A stretch of DNA of 64,000 nucleotides from Hymenochaete sp. R1 (Eukaryota; Basidiomycota; Agaricomycetes; Hymenochaetales; Hymenochaetaceae), in the NCBI GenBank assembly GCA_019400425.1, contig JAFREE010000013.1, forward strand, positions 1 through 64,000, read 5' to 3'. Both the position numbers and the translations under genes were made by a program. The notes under the pieces are model-generated. The model saw only the letters and a program-made list of their open reading frames with translations. It made no database searches and had not been told where the DNA came from. Positions 39,088-49,611 of the stretch are shown in pieces; position 1 is the stretch's first letter, and every line of letters begins with the position of its first letter.

Positions 39088-41606
39088 ATGACGCTCTTTC
39101 CAAAGATGCTTGCCTCTTATTTGGGTATCTTATTAGCTGCCACCGCAGCTCTCTCCCTGAAAATGCCTACGGAAAAGGTCTACGGACTCAATCTTGGTAA
39201 GCTCGACTTGCTCAAGATCTCCGAAGGCGTAACTTGATTGATTGTCGTCTATTTGCTCCATAATAGGTTCTTGGCTTGTTCTAGAGGTCTGTGCATCATC
39301 GACCGTCAGCCACCTAGACGCGCTGACATGAAGTCATTCTTAGGCATGGATGTTACCACAAGAATGGACAGACATGGGCGGTGAAGTTTGCGAAATGTGC
39401 CGCGATTGTCTATCCACTGAATTGTGCGTGTACTTTCGTCTTCAATCTGAGATCCAGCTAAGGGATGCGCCTAGTGACTATGCGAAGAAATATCCTGAGA
39501 AAACAGATGCAGAATTTGAAAAGCACTGGTATGTCCTGCCGTTTCAAAATTTTGGGGAATGTATTCGAAACATGGAACTAGGTCAACGTGGTTCAATCAG
39601 GCCGATGTCGATAAAATGGTGTCTTTAGGCATTAATACTGTTCGCATTCCAGTAAGTGGTACCCGTGTTCTTGATTTGCTACCTCCTGAACTTTTCATAG
39701 CTAGGGTTCTGGATCATTGAACCTCTCGTAGAAACGGGCGAGCACTTTCCACGAGGCGGGATCAAGCATCTTGTAAATCCTAGATTCCTCATCTTACACC
39801 GACTCTCATCTATGTTCTAGAAACGAGGCCTGAAGCAACTTAAGGAAGCTGGTATCAATGTCATTCTAGACCATCACGCTCTCCCAGGCGTACAAACATC
39901 GGAACAGATGTTTACTGGAAGGTATGAGTTATATGTCGCATCATCTAACGTGCTTCTGAAAATCGTTTAAAGGTGCACAACCAATGTCGAATTCTATGTG
40001 AGTTCTCTTTAACGCAGAATCACAATGATGTCCTGACATCTGCGTCAGCAACCGAAGAACTATCATCGTGCTTTAGTCTGGACCGCAGTGATGACTGCTT
40101 TGTCTCACATTGACTCAGATTTTGGTACAGTTTTCTCTATCGAAGCTGTCAATGAGGAAGAGCGAGACATCACGAAAACTCCTGGATATGGCGATTGTAA
40201 GAACCTTCTCCAAGCCCTCAGACGAGATGATATCTAAGTTTATGATATCTCAGTCCTTAATAATTTTGTTCAAACCGTTCGGGCGGTCGAGGCTCTGCTG
40301 GGAATCGCACCAGACGACGATTCAAGCTCCTTACAATTGATCCTCGGCCTCTTCTCGGGTTCTTTGGATATAACGTTGACTTTGACGGACACGGGCTGTC
40401 TTTTCAACACCGAGGTTGCAGCTGCAATCATTGAAGCAATTCCTATTTTCATGGAGGTCGCTCTCCAGTTAGGAATTGAAGACGTTATCAATGCCGATAG
40501 TGCTTGTGCGAATCGTTCGCCTCTATTCACGATGTAAAGGTCTTTCTTGCTTCATGCGATGGGACAGACCACTAACGATATCAAATTCAACCAAAGGTTT
40601 ATGGATTACGGTTGGCAATCTAACAATGGCTCTAATCCTGCTGATGCAGAAGATGGTCCGGCATTTTATGACGACCATCTGTACTATTCGTAAGTCGAGT
40701 ATTATATTTATTTCTGTCTACGCTGAATATGACGATAAAAGATTCGGCGGTGTGGCGAATGCAACTGAAGATGCGTACCTTGAAAGTATCTGCAGTGAGC
40801 AATTTATTTACTTACTTTTTCTTTTTGATCTATACTAAATATTCATTAAAGACCTGGATCGTCTGAAGACTCAGACAGAGAAAGGCAATTCACCGCTTAT
40901 CTTTGGGGAATGGTCGTTGGCGACGGAATGGAACTCCACGGATGAGTTCGCCAGACAATGGGCGGATGCTCAAAAGTACACGTACTCCCAGGGTGCCGGT
41001 TGGATAGTAAGCTCTTTTCTCTACATGTACTTGTGTATCTGAATTATTGACCTACAATATTCCAAGTTCTGGAGCTTTAAAGTCGAGATCTCCGAATTAG
41101 CTGGAAATCTTTCGAAAGCATGGTAAGAGCACAAGCTCCTCAGTTACACGGATCTGTGATGAATGACTCGTTAATGTAGGTCTTACTTCGATGCCGCCGA
41201 TCGCGGCTACTTCTTAGAAGATCCTTCTAAACTACACGACCCTCACATCTGCGAGCCATATATCAACAAGACCAGCACATCCACTTCAGCGGCAAGCTCA
41301 AGCACTTCAGAAATTAGCACAGGGTCCGTGGATGCGAGCGAAACGTCATCGGTGGGCGCGAGCGCAGCGCCAACTTCAGACATGAGCACAGATCTATCTT
41401 CGGATGTCAATGCCACGTCTTCCTCAGGCGAGAGTGCGACCCCTTCAGGTAGCAGTGCTCCGGCTTCAAATACGAGTGCGGCACCTTCTACCACCACTTC
41501 AACTTCTCCGGCAGATGCGAGCGCGAGCCCTTCAGGGGCAAACTCAGTCTCCTCAGCTGATGCTAACAAGAAGACAAGGAGGCATTTCTCCCGGGATCGC
41601 TTCTAG
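39088..41606 (+). CDS. GH5 exo-beta-1,3-glucanase-like protein with Ser/Thr-rich tail
   Basis: Probably remodels or degrades beta-1,3-glucan at the cell wall. The N-terminus is a signal peptide (ASYLGILLAATAALS) followed by EKVYGLNLGSWLVLE, a strong family start. The mature part has WMLPQEWTDMGG, GINTVRIPLGFWIIEPL, GINVILDHHALPGVQT and TNVEFY (after splicing). The acid/base glutamate is in FSIEAVNEEERD, the active-site His/Tyr in DDHLYYS, and the nucleophile in LIFGEWSLATEW. The usual NEP is NEE here. The C-terminal 100 residues are almost only Ser, Thr, Ala and Pro, as in wall-attached proteins. The end (KKTRRHFSRDRF) is basic and not hydrophobic, so a GPI signal is missing or hidden in an unrecognised exon. 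More than ten short introns; about 600 residues. Confidence 0.88.
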
Positions 41607-42080
41607 TCATCGTTTGATTTTTAGGACGCCTGCTTCCTTTTGATTGGGTTATGCAATCTGGCACCCCACCATTCGTATATTCCAACGTCGTTTTGCTGAT
41701 TTCACTTATTTATATGTAGATTACATACCTTTTATTCACTTTCGAATAACCGTACAATCTCAGGTTCATTTAATGTTGCATGTGTATTTGATTTAAATTG
41801 ATGTGATACAAGGTAATTATACTAACTATATAGTATAATATGCGAGGGGTATATGATCCATGCTATTGATACTGTCCGTTCTGTCCTTTTGTCTATAACT
41901 ACACCAAAATGATGGAAGATGGAAGGAGAGGAAAGGGTGTTTTGAGGAAAGGAAGGTTTTGTCAGACGAGGGAAAAGAAGGCTAGGGAGGAGTATCCCGG
42001 ATATAACTGTCAAAGAACGTTCATTAGAATCGGGTCAAGTAGACTTCCAAAAGTGATCGCGACTTACAAATAGTAGAAAA
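41607..42080. other. Convergent intergenic region
   Basis: The 3' regions of the GH5 gene (+) and the kinase gene (-). AT-rich, with no gene or repeat recognised. Confidence 0.5.
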
Positions 42081-43812
42081 CTACTGCGAATGGGTAACGC
42101 GTATGCCAACGGATCTCGCCTCACAGTGAACTTGTTTCGTCAATGGAGGAGTAGCTATCTCTGACCTGACTCTCGACAGAATCTCTACACGTTTGTCGAT
42201 AGCCGCACCAAGCGAAAGAGGGGGCAGATCGTCGAGCTGGACGCCTTTAACGACGTCATCTTTCGCAGCGAATGTCTCGGGAGTGACAGGTCCATCAGAT
42301 GATTCGCCCGAGCTACTATTGCCACACAAAGAAGGGTTCCCCGCGCAGAAAAAGCTGGCGATAGAATTGGGGCTCGTACTTGAACTCGGATGGGAAGCTG
42401 GGCTTGTGGTCGTGTGAGATGGGTTGGAAAGAGGAAGGGGGACAGAGGTGGGTTTAAGCGCTGCAGGGCGTATATTGGGGACAGCGGGAAGGGTCGCTTC
42501 GAGGAGGTCGAGAATGGCCCGTATCCCTGAAGAGATAGTCGGCCGAGGCGAATTTGGATTGCTTGCAGAGCCAGAACCTGAGACTGAAGCTGAGTCCGAG
42601 TCGGGATGGAGATCCTGTTCGGGAAAGGCACCAGGTATCGTCGTAGGTTTGACACCTACTTCAAAGGCAGTCGGTGAATCGGAGGCAACGACAGAGTCGG
42701 GATCTTCAAAAATGACGGGTATTGAGATTGGGGGTTTGACGTCGTTGGCGTTTATTTTGATCTGAGCATCCGTAGAGGAATCGTTCTTCAGGACCGGCGT
42801 CAAGATGTTCGGGGCAAGTTTCCTTGGCCTTTCGTTCCCGGGGCCGAACGTCTTGAGCTCAAGGAGTTGTTGACGCAGCGTCTTAAGTGAGACGCGCTTG
42901 CGCGGGTTGATGGCAAAAACGCCCTTCATGATATCGTTGAACTCAGAAGAAATGTCGAAGACGGAGTGGAGGATGTCTTCGTCCACAGCGACGTACATAC
43001 GGTAGTAGTAATCCTGAAGGGAAGGCTTGCGCCAAGGAAACTTGCCGCAAATGGTGGTGATCATGATCATTCCGAACGCCCAGATGTCGGCCTGAGCGGG
43101 AGAAAAGCACTTGAACCTGCGGAATTCATTGAAACATTCTGTAGCAGAAGGAGATGAGACAATGCTTCGGAACTCGAATATTGAGGTGACACATACCAGG
43201 ACTCATGTAGGGCTCCGATCCCGTTCCAAATGAACGGCTAAGTTTTCTAGTTGTAGCGAAGCCAAAGTCCCCAATGACAACAGTGTCATCGTCTTTGATA
43301 AAGACGTTGTCCGACTTGAGGTCGCGGTGATAAATGCCTTGCGAATGAAAGCTGGCGATACCGTCCAGCATTTGGAGGAAATACGATCGAAGTAGGTCAT
43401 CATTACCGACAAGTCTGTTTCTCCAAATCGTACGCGAAGAATCTTTTGCTCTCGATTCTTCTTCTACGCGCACTCGAAGATCGCCTTTGGGACAAAGCTC
43501 GGTGATGAGATAATGAAGCCCCGTCTCGCTATCTTCGATGGAATCGTAGAATTTGACAACGTGGGGAGTGGCCAAGGAGGCTTGCTCGTGGAGTTCTGAT
43601 TCTCGGTCCTCGAAGACCTTAGTTTTATAGACTGTTCTGTCGGTGACCTTTACAGCGTATCGAGTGAAGGGAGCGATGGCCAGTTGACCATTATATACAA
43701 CTCCCCAAGAACCCTGGCCGATGGGTGACGAGAGTTGGATGTTTGTTCCTTGGACGAAGGTGCCAGTAAGGTTAGGAAGCTGCTTGGAAGAATCGTAGTG
43801 AATGCGAGGCAT
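42081..43812 (-). CDS. Serine/threonine protein kinase
   Basis: Protein kinase with an N-terminal catalytic domain. From 43812 the glycine loop reads SPIGQGSWGVVYNG, the catalytic Lys is in RYAVKVTDR, the catalytic loop is YHRDLKSDN and the metal-binding motif is IGDFGFATTRK. The activation segment GTGSEPYMSPE spans the single clear intron (about 43095-43195), and QADIWAFGMIMI follows. The HRDLKS form indicates a Ser/Thr kinase. The C-terminal half (about 42850-42081) is a Ser/Pro/Asp-rich disordered tail with no domain. Nothing identifies the pathway: the fold resembles fungal Ran1/Ksp1-type kinases, but I would not assign a subfamily. Two exons, about 550 residues. Confidence 0.9.
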
Positions 43813-45099
43813 GCTGGCAGATGTGAATTTGTGCTTTGATGAACGAAGGACAGGGTTGGTGGATTTAAGCTGGTATCAAAGAGGTGTGAACGAGAGGAAG
43901 ATGTAAGTATCGACAAGACAGGAGACACGAGCATCTTTATAGGATTTCTTTTCCAGTTAATTTGAGGACAATGGGAAGCTTCTACGGTTCAAGTCTCGGA
44001 TGGATGGATGATGGCTAGAGAAGATGCGGAAGACAGACAGTAGGACAGACTCAGACCACCGAATGCCGACCTCGGGTAAGACGGCCACTGCCTGTCGATC
44101 ACGTAATCTCACCTCTAAGTTTCTCGGCTCAGACTTAGATCTAGAGTAAGACACGACTCACAACCATCAGTCCCGTTTCGCGCCTTGCCTCTTTGCCTAC
44201 TGAGTTCAAGTCAAGTGTCATGTAGATTCTTTTTGAAAATCTACACGACCTCTTCAAATAGAAGTCTGTAAATTCTATACATAGCATAGGTATTCACTTT
44301 CGTCATCCTCTCGTCAAAAGCATTCGCTTTGACGATGAAAAGCGTATCTTTTCTTCCTGAGTTGGACCGACAACGTGTTTCGGAAGCGCGACGTCCTGAC
44401 TGACGGTATTTTCACCCGAAGCGGCGCCAATCTCATTGACTTATTTTTCCTTTGTCTCATTTCTGTTTTCGGTACCGTTGTTCGAGACCGCCGAAGGTCT
44501 TACACGTGGCGTTTGACTTTGAAGAAGACATGCATATGGTTTGTTTCCGATGTGTCAGGTTTTCAATCATGTCTAGGTTGAGCTCTACGGAGTCTTAGTA
44601 AATCATACACTCGTCTGGGAGAGGGCGCCAGTCATCGCTGAAGCTCTCGCCTTCCGCAAATTTCCCCATTTGCTTGAGCGTCGTCACTCAAAATGAGCTT
44701 GAAATAAAAATAGTGTACAAAGAGAAGGCCATTTGTATCCGGTAGAAGATGTTTCTATTGTCCGAAATTCCATAACCGGGTTTCAGACCGTACGTGTCTC
44801 GGACGGAGCAGGATGCTTGTGGATCAAGTTCTTCCGCCATGGTCTGAGAAACACTTCGGGACCTCCATAATTTTAGCGTAGACTCTCGGAACAGACACTA
44901 ATTTTATGCCTTGGCGGCGAATCAACGCAACTTTCGTAGATTAACTTTTGGATGGGCCCCCGGGGGGTGGGGGGCCGCCGCATCCCGCTTCACTGGATAC
45001 CGCAACTTCGCACGTGCCTTTTTCTCACGAATGCGGCTGAGACGCGTCGCGACGCGCTATGGATCTCTTTCTTCACTCCTCACAAAATCAGTTCATAAA
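43813..45099. other. Long divergent intergenic region
   Basis: About 1.3 kb between the kinase (-) and RNase H2C (+). No coding exon, tRNA or transposon is recognised. Small open frames, such as 44375-44581 on +, have no domain. Promoters of both genes are presumed here. Confidence 0.4.
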
Positions 45100-45846
45100 A
45101 TGTCTTGCGGACTGAAAATCGCTTTCCTCACATCACCTCTAGTGCCTTGCGCGACAAATCCTCAGCTTATGCCTTTCAACATTGGTTACACAGGACCTGC
45201 GCCCACCTCGACATTCTTTCGCGTTCACGTCGTAGACGAGCCCCATCCTTCCGGCGTTGGTCCATCATCGTTTTCTCCAACGACAAATGATCAAGAAGAG
45301 GCCAGCATAGCAGACAAAGGTTTTCTAAGTGTACCTTCGAACGGAGTATCATTTGTGAAATCGACTGTAAAGCGCAGGCTCGTCGCGGCTTTTCGCGGTC
45401 GACAGGTGATAGGAACAGATGTACCGTTACCGCCTGGTTACGTCGGTCTTGTCCTTCGTTCCAGCTCTAAGCTTCAGAACACGCAGCCGAAGGTACAACC
45501 AAAGGCACCAATAAGCAAACGACAGTCGCAGCAGAGAACGGGTAGGGGGACACGGCGGAGCAAGGCAATTGAGGTTGAGGAAGAAGAGGCTGAAGGTGAC
45601 TCAATTGACGTGGATGAAGACTTGCTGAAGAGAGCCGATGGCGCGGAGGATTTGAAGGAATTGCAACCTACTCAGGTGTTTGAAGCTCTCCGCATCTGGA
45701 ATGCCGATGTACCCGTTGATGAGTCAAGAGATGAATATGTCAGGGCTATAGGAGAGTGGTCTGGTCTGTCGGCATCGGTGCGTCGTTCATATTATCTCAG
45801 AATCGAACGCTTATCGACATTTTTGCCTGTAGTTGCACGACGTTGA
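45100..45846 (+). CDS. RNH203: Ribonuclease H2 subunit C
   Basis: Accessory subunit of the nuclear RNase H2 complex, which removes ribonucleotides from DNA and RNA from RNA:DNA hybrids. The intronless frame gives 248 residues. The family blocks are present: LMPFNIGYTGPAPTSTFFRV near the N-terminus, then RRLVAAFRGRQVIGTDVPLP with PGYVGLVLR after it. A basic then acidic low-complexity insert follows, and a C-terminal FEALRIWNADVPVD...DEYVRAIGEWSGLSA block that matches the C-terminal segment of fungal RNH203 proteins. I chose the ATG at 45100 (A at -3); an in-frame ATG at 45031 has a poor context, and the frame stays open to about 44911. The insert between the two blocks is longer than in yeast. 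Confidence 0.82.
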   Translation: MSCGLKIAFLTSPLVPCATNPQLMPFNIGYTGPAPTSTFFRVHVVDEPHPSGVGPSSFSPTTNDQEEASIADKGFLSVPSNGVSFVKSTVKRRLVAAFRGRQVIGTDVPLPPGYVGLVLRSSSKLQNTQPKVQPKAPISKRQSQQRTGRGTRRSKAIEVEEEEAEGDSIDVDEDLLKRADGAEDLKELQPTQVFEALRIWNADVPVDESRDEYVRAIGEWSGLSASVRRSYYLRIERLSTFLPVVARR

Positions 45847-45980
45847 AGAAGACTGATTTCCCTTCACTTTTGTTTCAGCAGACGGCTCATTGCAATCATG
45901 TGGTATGAATTTGGCGACATATGTTATAACCAATAAAGTACACATCCGGAATCCACAGAGCAAAGACAACGCATGATTCA

Positions 45981-47543
45981 TTAGAGTTCGTCTTTCGTAT
46001 GGGCGTGGCTAGTTTCGTCCGCCTGGCCGGAAGCAGTCTCAACAATAGGCTCAGGGTCCTGAACATCGTCAATGGACTCCTCCGGCAACCGTTCTGTATC
46101 TGCATCGGCCTCCGGCTCCGGCTCCGGCTCTGGCTCGTCCTTTGCGGTACTCGGAGCATCAGTCGCAGCAGCTTGAGAATCCTCCGTGGCATCGAACACC
46201 ATTTGTCCCGCGCCATCTGTCGCCGGCATCCCGGTATCCTTACCTTCGCTCGTCTTCTCTTCCGCATCCTCCACCTTCTCCTTCGGGATACCTACAGGTG
46301 CTCCACCCATCATGCCTGGATAACCGTTCTTTTGATGGAAGTCCTGTGCAGAGCCATCCTTGACTGCCGCCTCGAAGTCAATCATATTCGAAAACCCGCC
46401 GTGTGCGAGTTTGAGCATCTCCGCTTCTTGTTGCTTTTCAATTTCGAGCTCTGCAGGATCTGGGACGAACTCTTCTGCGGCAGCAGCGGCGTTGAGCTCT
46501 TCTAGATCGGCAGTACCATCGAGAAGGGAGTCGAAGAATTTGGTCATTGAGTCAAGTTTCATGAGACCTTTCGAGAAACCATATTAGTATTAGGAGATCT
46601 ACATTTCAACACTCGTTCATACCTCTGAACTGAACTGGCTTGGTCTCTCCTGCGGGGATAACCAGCACCTTCGGCTCATCCCCTCCCTTCTCGAATCCGA
46701 GCGCAACCGAACTCTTCCCTCGCCTGTCCCGATGGTTGAAAAACTTTATTTGGCCTTTATATTTGTTTGTGAGCGTCGTCCAAAGCATAGGCATTTTGTT
46801 TGATTTATTCATGAGGACTGCGCGATGCTTCTTGAGGGTCTGATCCAGCCGTAAACACAGGACTTCTTACGAATTGTAGTGAAGGCTACGCACTTTCTCG
46901 TTATTTATGGCGCTCTCGAATTCTTCAATGTAAGAAATCTTGTCGCTGTGGTTGGGTATCCCTCGCTTGCCAAAGTAGAAAAATTCACTAGCCGAGCGTT
47001 GAGGACCGGTGAAGAGAACGGGTTCGGCTTCCCGACCTCGCGGGAAGAGCTAAAATGACATTGGTCACGCATTCATTCATAGAGATAATCGAACCAGTTT
47101 ATTACCTTGATCGTAGGGAAACCTTGGACACCTTGTTCTGCACATAGTTTTTTGTTCTTTGCAGCATCGCAGTCAACAGCATACATAGGTACAAGAGGGT
47201 AGAGGCCTAATGCGGCCTTGCTAAATTCAGGTGCCATCCTTTGACAGTGCTACGGTTCGAAGTATAAGCAAATGATGCGAGACTTCGGGAGGGGATTGAT
47301 ATTGAATAAACTAACCCCGCACCAAGGAGCGACGAATGCTACTATTGAAGTCGTCTGAAGAGGGAAGTCAACATTAGCATTAGATAGAGAATCAATGGTC
47401 TTAGAACGTACATTCTCCTTCATCGCTTTCCTAAACCCTTTGCTATCAATCATCTTCACCAGTGAATCCTTAGGAAACAGTGCTGCCGACACCAGGTCTG
47501 GCACTAGCGCCAAAGACAAGACAAAGAGCTGCGGAAGAAGCAT
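45981..47543 (-). CDS. ER protein disulfide isomerase (thioredoxin domain, KDEL)
   Basis: Oxidises and isomerises disulfides of secretory proteins in the ER lumen. The start at 47543 gives a signal peptide (MLLPQLFVLSLALVPDLVSA). The thioredoxin domain contains IVAFVAPWCGHCQRMAPEF, with the CGHC redox motif split by an intron between Gly and His (about 47260), and GVQGFPTIKLFPRG with the cis-Pro. A second, redox-inactive thioredoxin-like region follows. The acidic C-terminal tail includes an EPEPEPEADADTE stretch and ends THAHTKDEL-type, with the exact last residues HTKDEL, a retrieval signal. One active domain plus KDEL fits the Mpd1/P5-like group. About 420 residues, five introns. Confidence 0.93.
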
Positions 47544-48336
47544 TTTCTTCGTACGTCCTTAGGTTCACTCCAACCAGAGCCAAGAGCAGATGTGAAGAAA
47601 GGCAAAGTGTGAGGGGGTAATCGTTCGTGAGTACGTGTCAGTTTTTCTTGAGAAACGCGACCTTTAAGAATTGGCTTCGAAGTCACGTGGAGGCGACGTG
47701 GAACGACGAGAGCGCGTTTGAATCGTTGATATCACTGCATTTTTGGGTTGGGTATGAGAATTTCTCCTTGCCTTCCCACCAACTCCTTTGTTCGACCTCG
47801 TGTGAATGTTTATTTGTCCATGGGAGAATGACCAGCGAGGCTTGCTTGAGTACTCACGCAGTGTACGGTCGCCCGGAAGGTGGCTAGTCTCAAGGTGCGG
47901 AACCGGGGACCAGCGTTTGAGACACGTCCGTCTGAGGTCGCGCTTCGCTAGGCCCCAGCCTCTAGTTGTGGGAAACTACGCAGTGCTGTCTTCAGCTTGC
48001 AAGTGAGTATACATTTAAGAATACCTGGAAGTTATTTTGCTACCTTACAGCTGCTTTGGATGTCAACGTTGAGATTCTCGCGGATACTTTGGTCTGGAAA
48101 CAGAGACGGCACGGCGGAATCAGCTGCAAACAGTGCAGTGCATCAAAACCAATTTTGTATGCTGCTTGAACAGCGACTCTACGGGTCGGATACTGCTTTG
48201 AGAAGAGACGTCTCATGCTATTCTCAGATTATCGTCGGGCAAAGTATGAGACGTGACTCGCTGCATTCACTTGTGCTGGCGTTCTTGTATGCAGCAGGTG
48301 GGCTTCGCTTTGATCCGGCTTACGACGGCTTTTGAA
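47544..48336. other. Intergenic region left of the transposon
   Basis: About 800 bp from the PDI start to the target duplication of the transposon. It includes the PDI promoter. No gene is recognised; open frames on + are short and domain-free. Confidence 0.4.
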
Positions 48337-48344
48337 GCTTTAGA
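48337..48344. repeat. Target-site duplication, left copy (GCTTTAGA)
   Basis: Identical to 48747-48754, directly outside the inverted terminal repeats. Confidence 0.88.
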
Positions 48345-48746
48345 AGGACCCCCGGCATTCCCACCTAAGGCCGGAGTAAACTCCAGCCCCCCCTCCTTCC
48401 TAATTAGGAAAGAGGCCGGAGTAAACTCCAGGTCGAAAAGGGCCTGGGGACCTTCAAGGTCGGGGTAAACTCCAGGTCTGGAGCTCGAGATGGGACGATA
48501 GGCCGGAGTAAACTCCAGCTCGGGGTCGGCAGACCCCGAGGAAAAATTTGAACATGACCGAAAAAAAAAATATAAGAAAAAATTGCTATTTTTGGAAGGT
48601 TGGCCGGAGTAAACTCCAGGTCGAAAGAGAAAATTTTGCCCATGCTGGAGTAAACTCCAGGTCAAATTTGGCCCCAAAATTTTCCAAACTCCAGGTACAA
48701 AATTTCACGTCTTACTCCGGCCTATGTTGGGAATGCCGGGGGTCCT
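48345..48746. mobile_element. 402-bp non-autonomous DNA transposon (MITE), 8-bp target duplication
   Basis: The ends are inverted repeats: AGGACCCCCGGCATTCCCA at 48345-48363 is the exact reverse complement of 48728-48746. After a few mismatches the match resumes with GGCCGGAGTAA (48369-48379 against 48712-48722), giving about 35 bp per end. The element is flanked by a perfect direct repeat GCTTTAGA (48337-48344 and 48747-48754), the expected target-site duplication. There is no transposase frame, so any movement would need a helper. An 8-bp duplication is typical of the hAT superfamily, but the terminal bases are not a textbook hAT end, so the family is a suggestion. The interior holds an array of palindromic units and an A-rich core at about 48558-48598. 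Confidence 0.88.
48371..48694 (+). repeat. Array of palindromic CCGGAGTAAACTCCAG units
   Basis: Full copies start at 48371, 48416, 48503 and 48604. Two variants are TCGGGGTAAACTCCAG at 48460 and CTGGAGTAAACTCCAG at 48645. A half copy (AAACTCCAG) lies at 48686, and an inverted half is built into the right terminal repeat. Each unit is an inverted repeat (GGAGT-AA-ACTCC); the copy at 48645 pairs 7 bp on each side. Starts are 45, 44, 43, 101 and 41 bp apart, so most units recur at about 44 bp. The units lie wholly inside the transposon. Confidence 0.92.
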
Positions 48747-48754
48747 GCTTTAGA
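48747..48754. repeat. Target-site duplication, right copy (GCTTTAGA)
   Basis: Identical to 48337-48344, directly outside the inverted terminal repeats. Confidence 0.88.
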
Positions 48755-49611
48755 GCCGAAGCGGAACGACAAATGTGGATCAAAATTAATGCCAAGCCAA
48801 TCTGCGGGCGCGTAGATTGGCTGGTTCCGTCCCTATCCCGACGCCGACCTTTCATCGTAGCCTTCCCAACTCGTTGCAGTCTTGCAGAGTATATCAACAT
48901 AACCAACTGTGCTTAAAGTCACGATTTAGGTGCATGTTCAAAGGCAACAAACATGCCTTCAAGTCTTTTCAAAGCAAGACACTTTGAAGCGCGGAGAGTA
49001 CCTGATCGGCTTCTTTCAGCTTGCGTGTGGCTGTTTCCCGACCATGCGTCCTGATTGCTCCCAATCCTGCGCGGGCTGATGGAAGCTTGTCCGCCCTGTT
49101 GTCTGCTGGAAAACGTTGGTTGTCGAGGCGGGCAGTAATCGCCGAAAAGTATGTGCAATATGAAACTCATCATCTAGTCTTATCCTTCGTCTTATACACA
49201 ATCTATACAGTTATTCCAACAGATGTCCCACTGGTAATCTCTGAGGAACCAATAGCAGAAGACGAACGTCGCTTGTCGCCAGCGATGAAGAGGCTAACCA
49301 GGCACGGGCATTATTGCAAGCCTAATCGTCCCTTTCCCACGCTCAACGCGCGACGGGCTATTTGAAGGCGCGCTCTCTGGTCTTGGCTAGCTCGCATCTG
49401 CTTTTTGCCCTCTTTCATCCTACTACTACGCGTCCCCCGTCCAAAATCCATCCCATCTTTTACACCCATCTGTCCTTACGTGCGCTTCCCTCTCTCTTTC
49501 GCCCCGTCGTTATCTCCTCTTAAAAGCTAGTGAGTAATCTTTAAATACAGCCCTAGAAAAGTCAGCCTCAAACCTCATCCACATTCCTTTTTCATCCAGT
49601 CCTCCGTCGAC
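48755..49611. promoter_or_regulatory. Intergenic region upstream of the GPI protein gene
   Basis: No gene is recognised in about 860 bp. It contains a 9-bp inverted repeat, AGCCAATCT / AGATTGGCT, at 48795-48803 and 48814-48822 with a GC-rich 10-nt loop. It also has a pyrimidine-rich stretch at 49420-49510, about 100-190 bp before the start codon, as seen in highly expressed fungal promoters. Confidence 0.4.

Noticed and set aside
25534..41606. Possibility that the lipase-GH53-GH53-P450-OPT-GH5 run is a secondary-metabolite cluster
   Set aside because: No polyketide synthase, peptide synthetase or terpene cyclase is present, and the genes are ordinary degradative and uptake functions. One orientation is not evidence enough.
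48267..48677. 136-codon open frame on the - strand with repeated LEFTPA-like peptides
   Set aside because: It is the translation of the palindrome array inside the transposon. The peptide repeat follows from the DNA repeat; there is no start context or domain.
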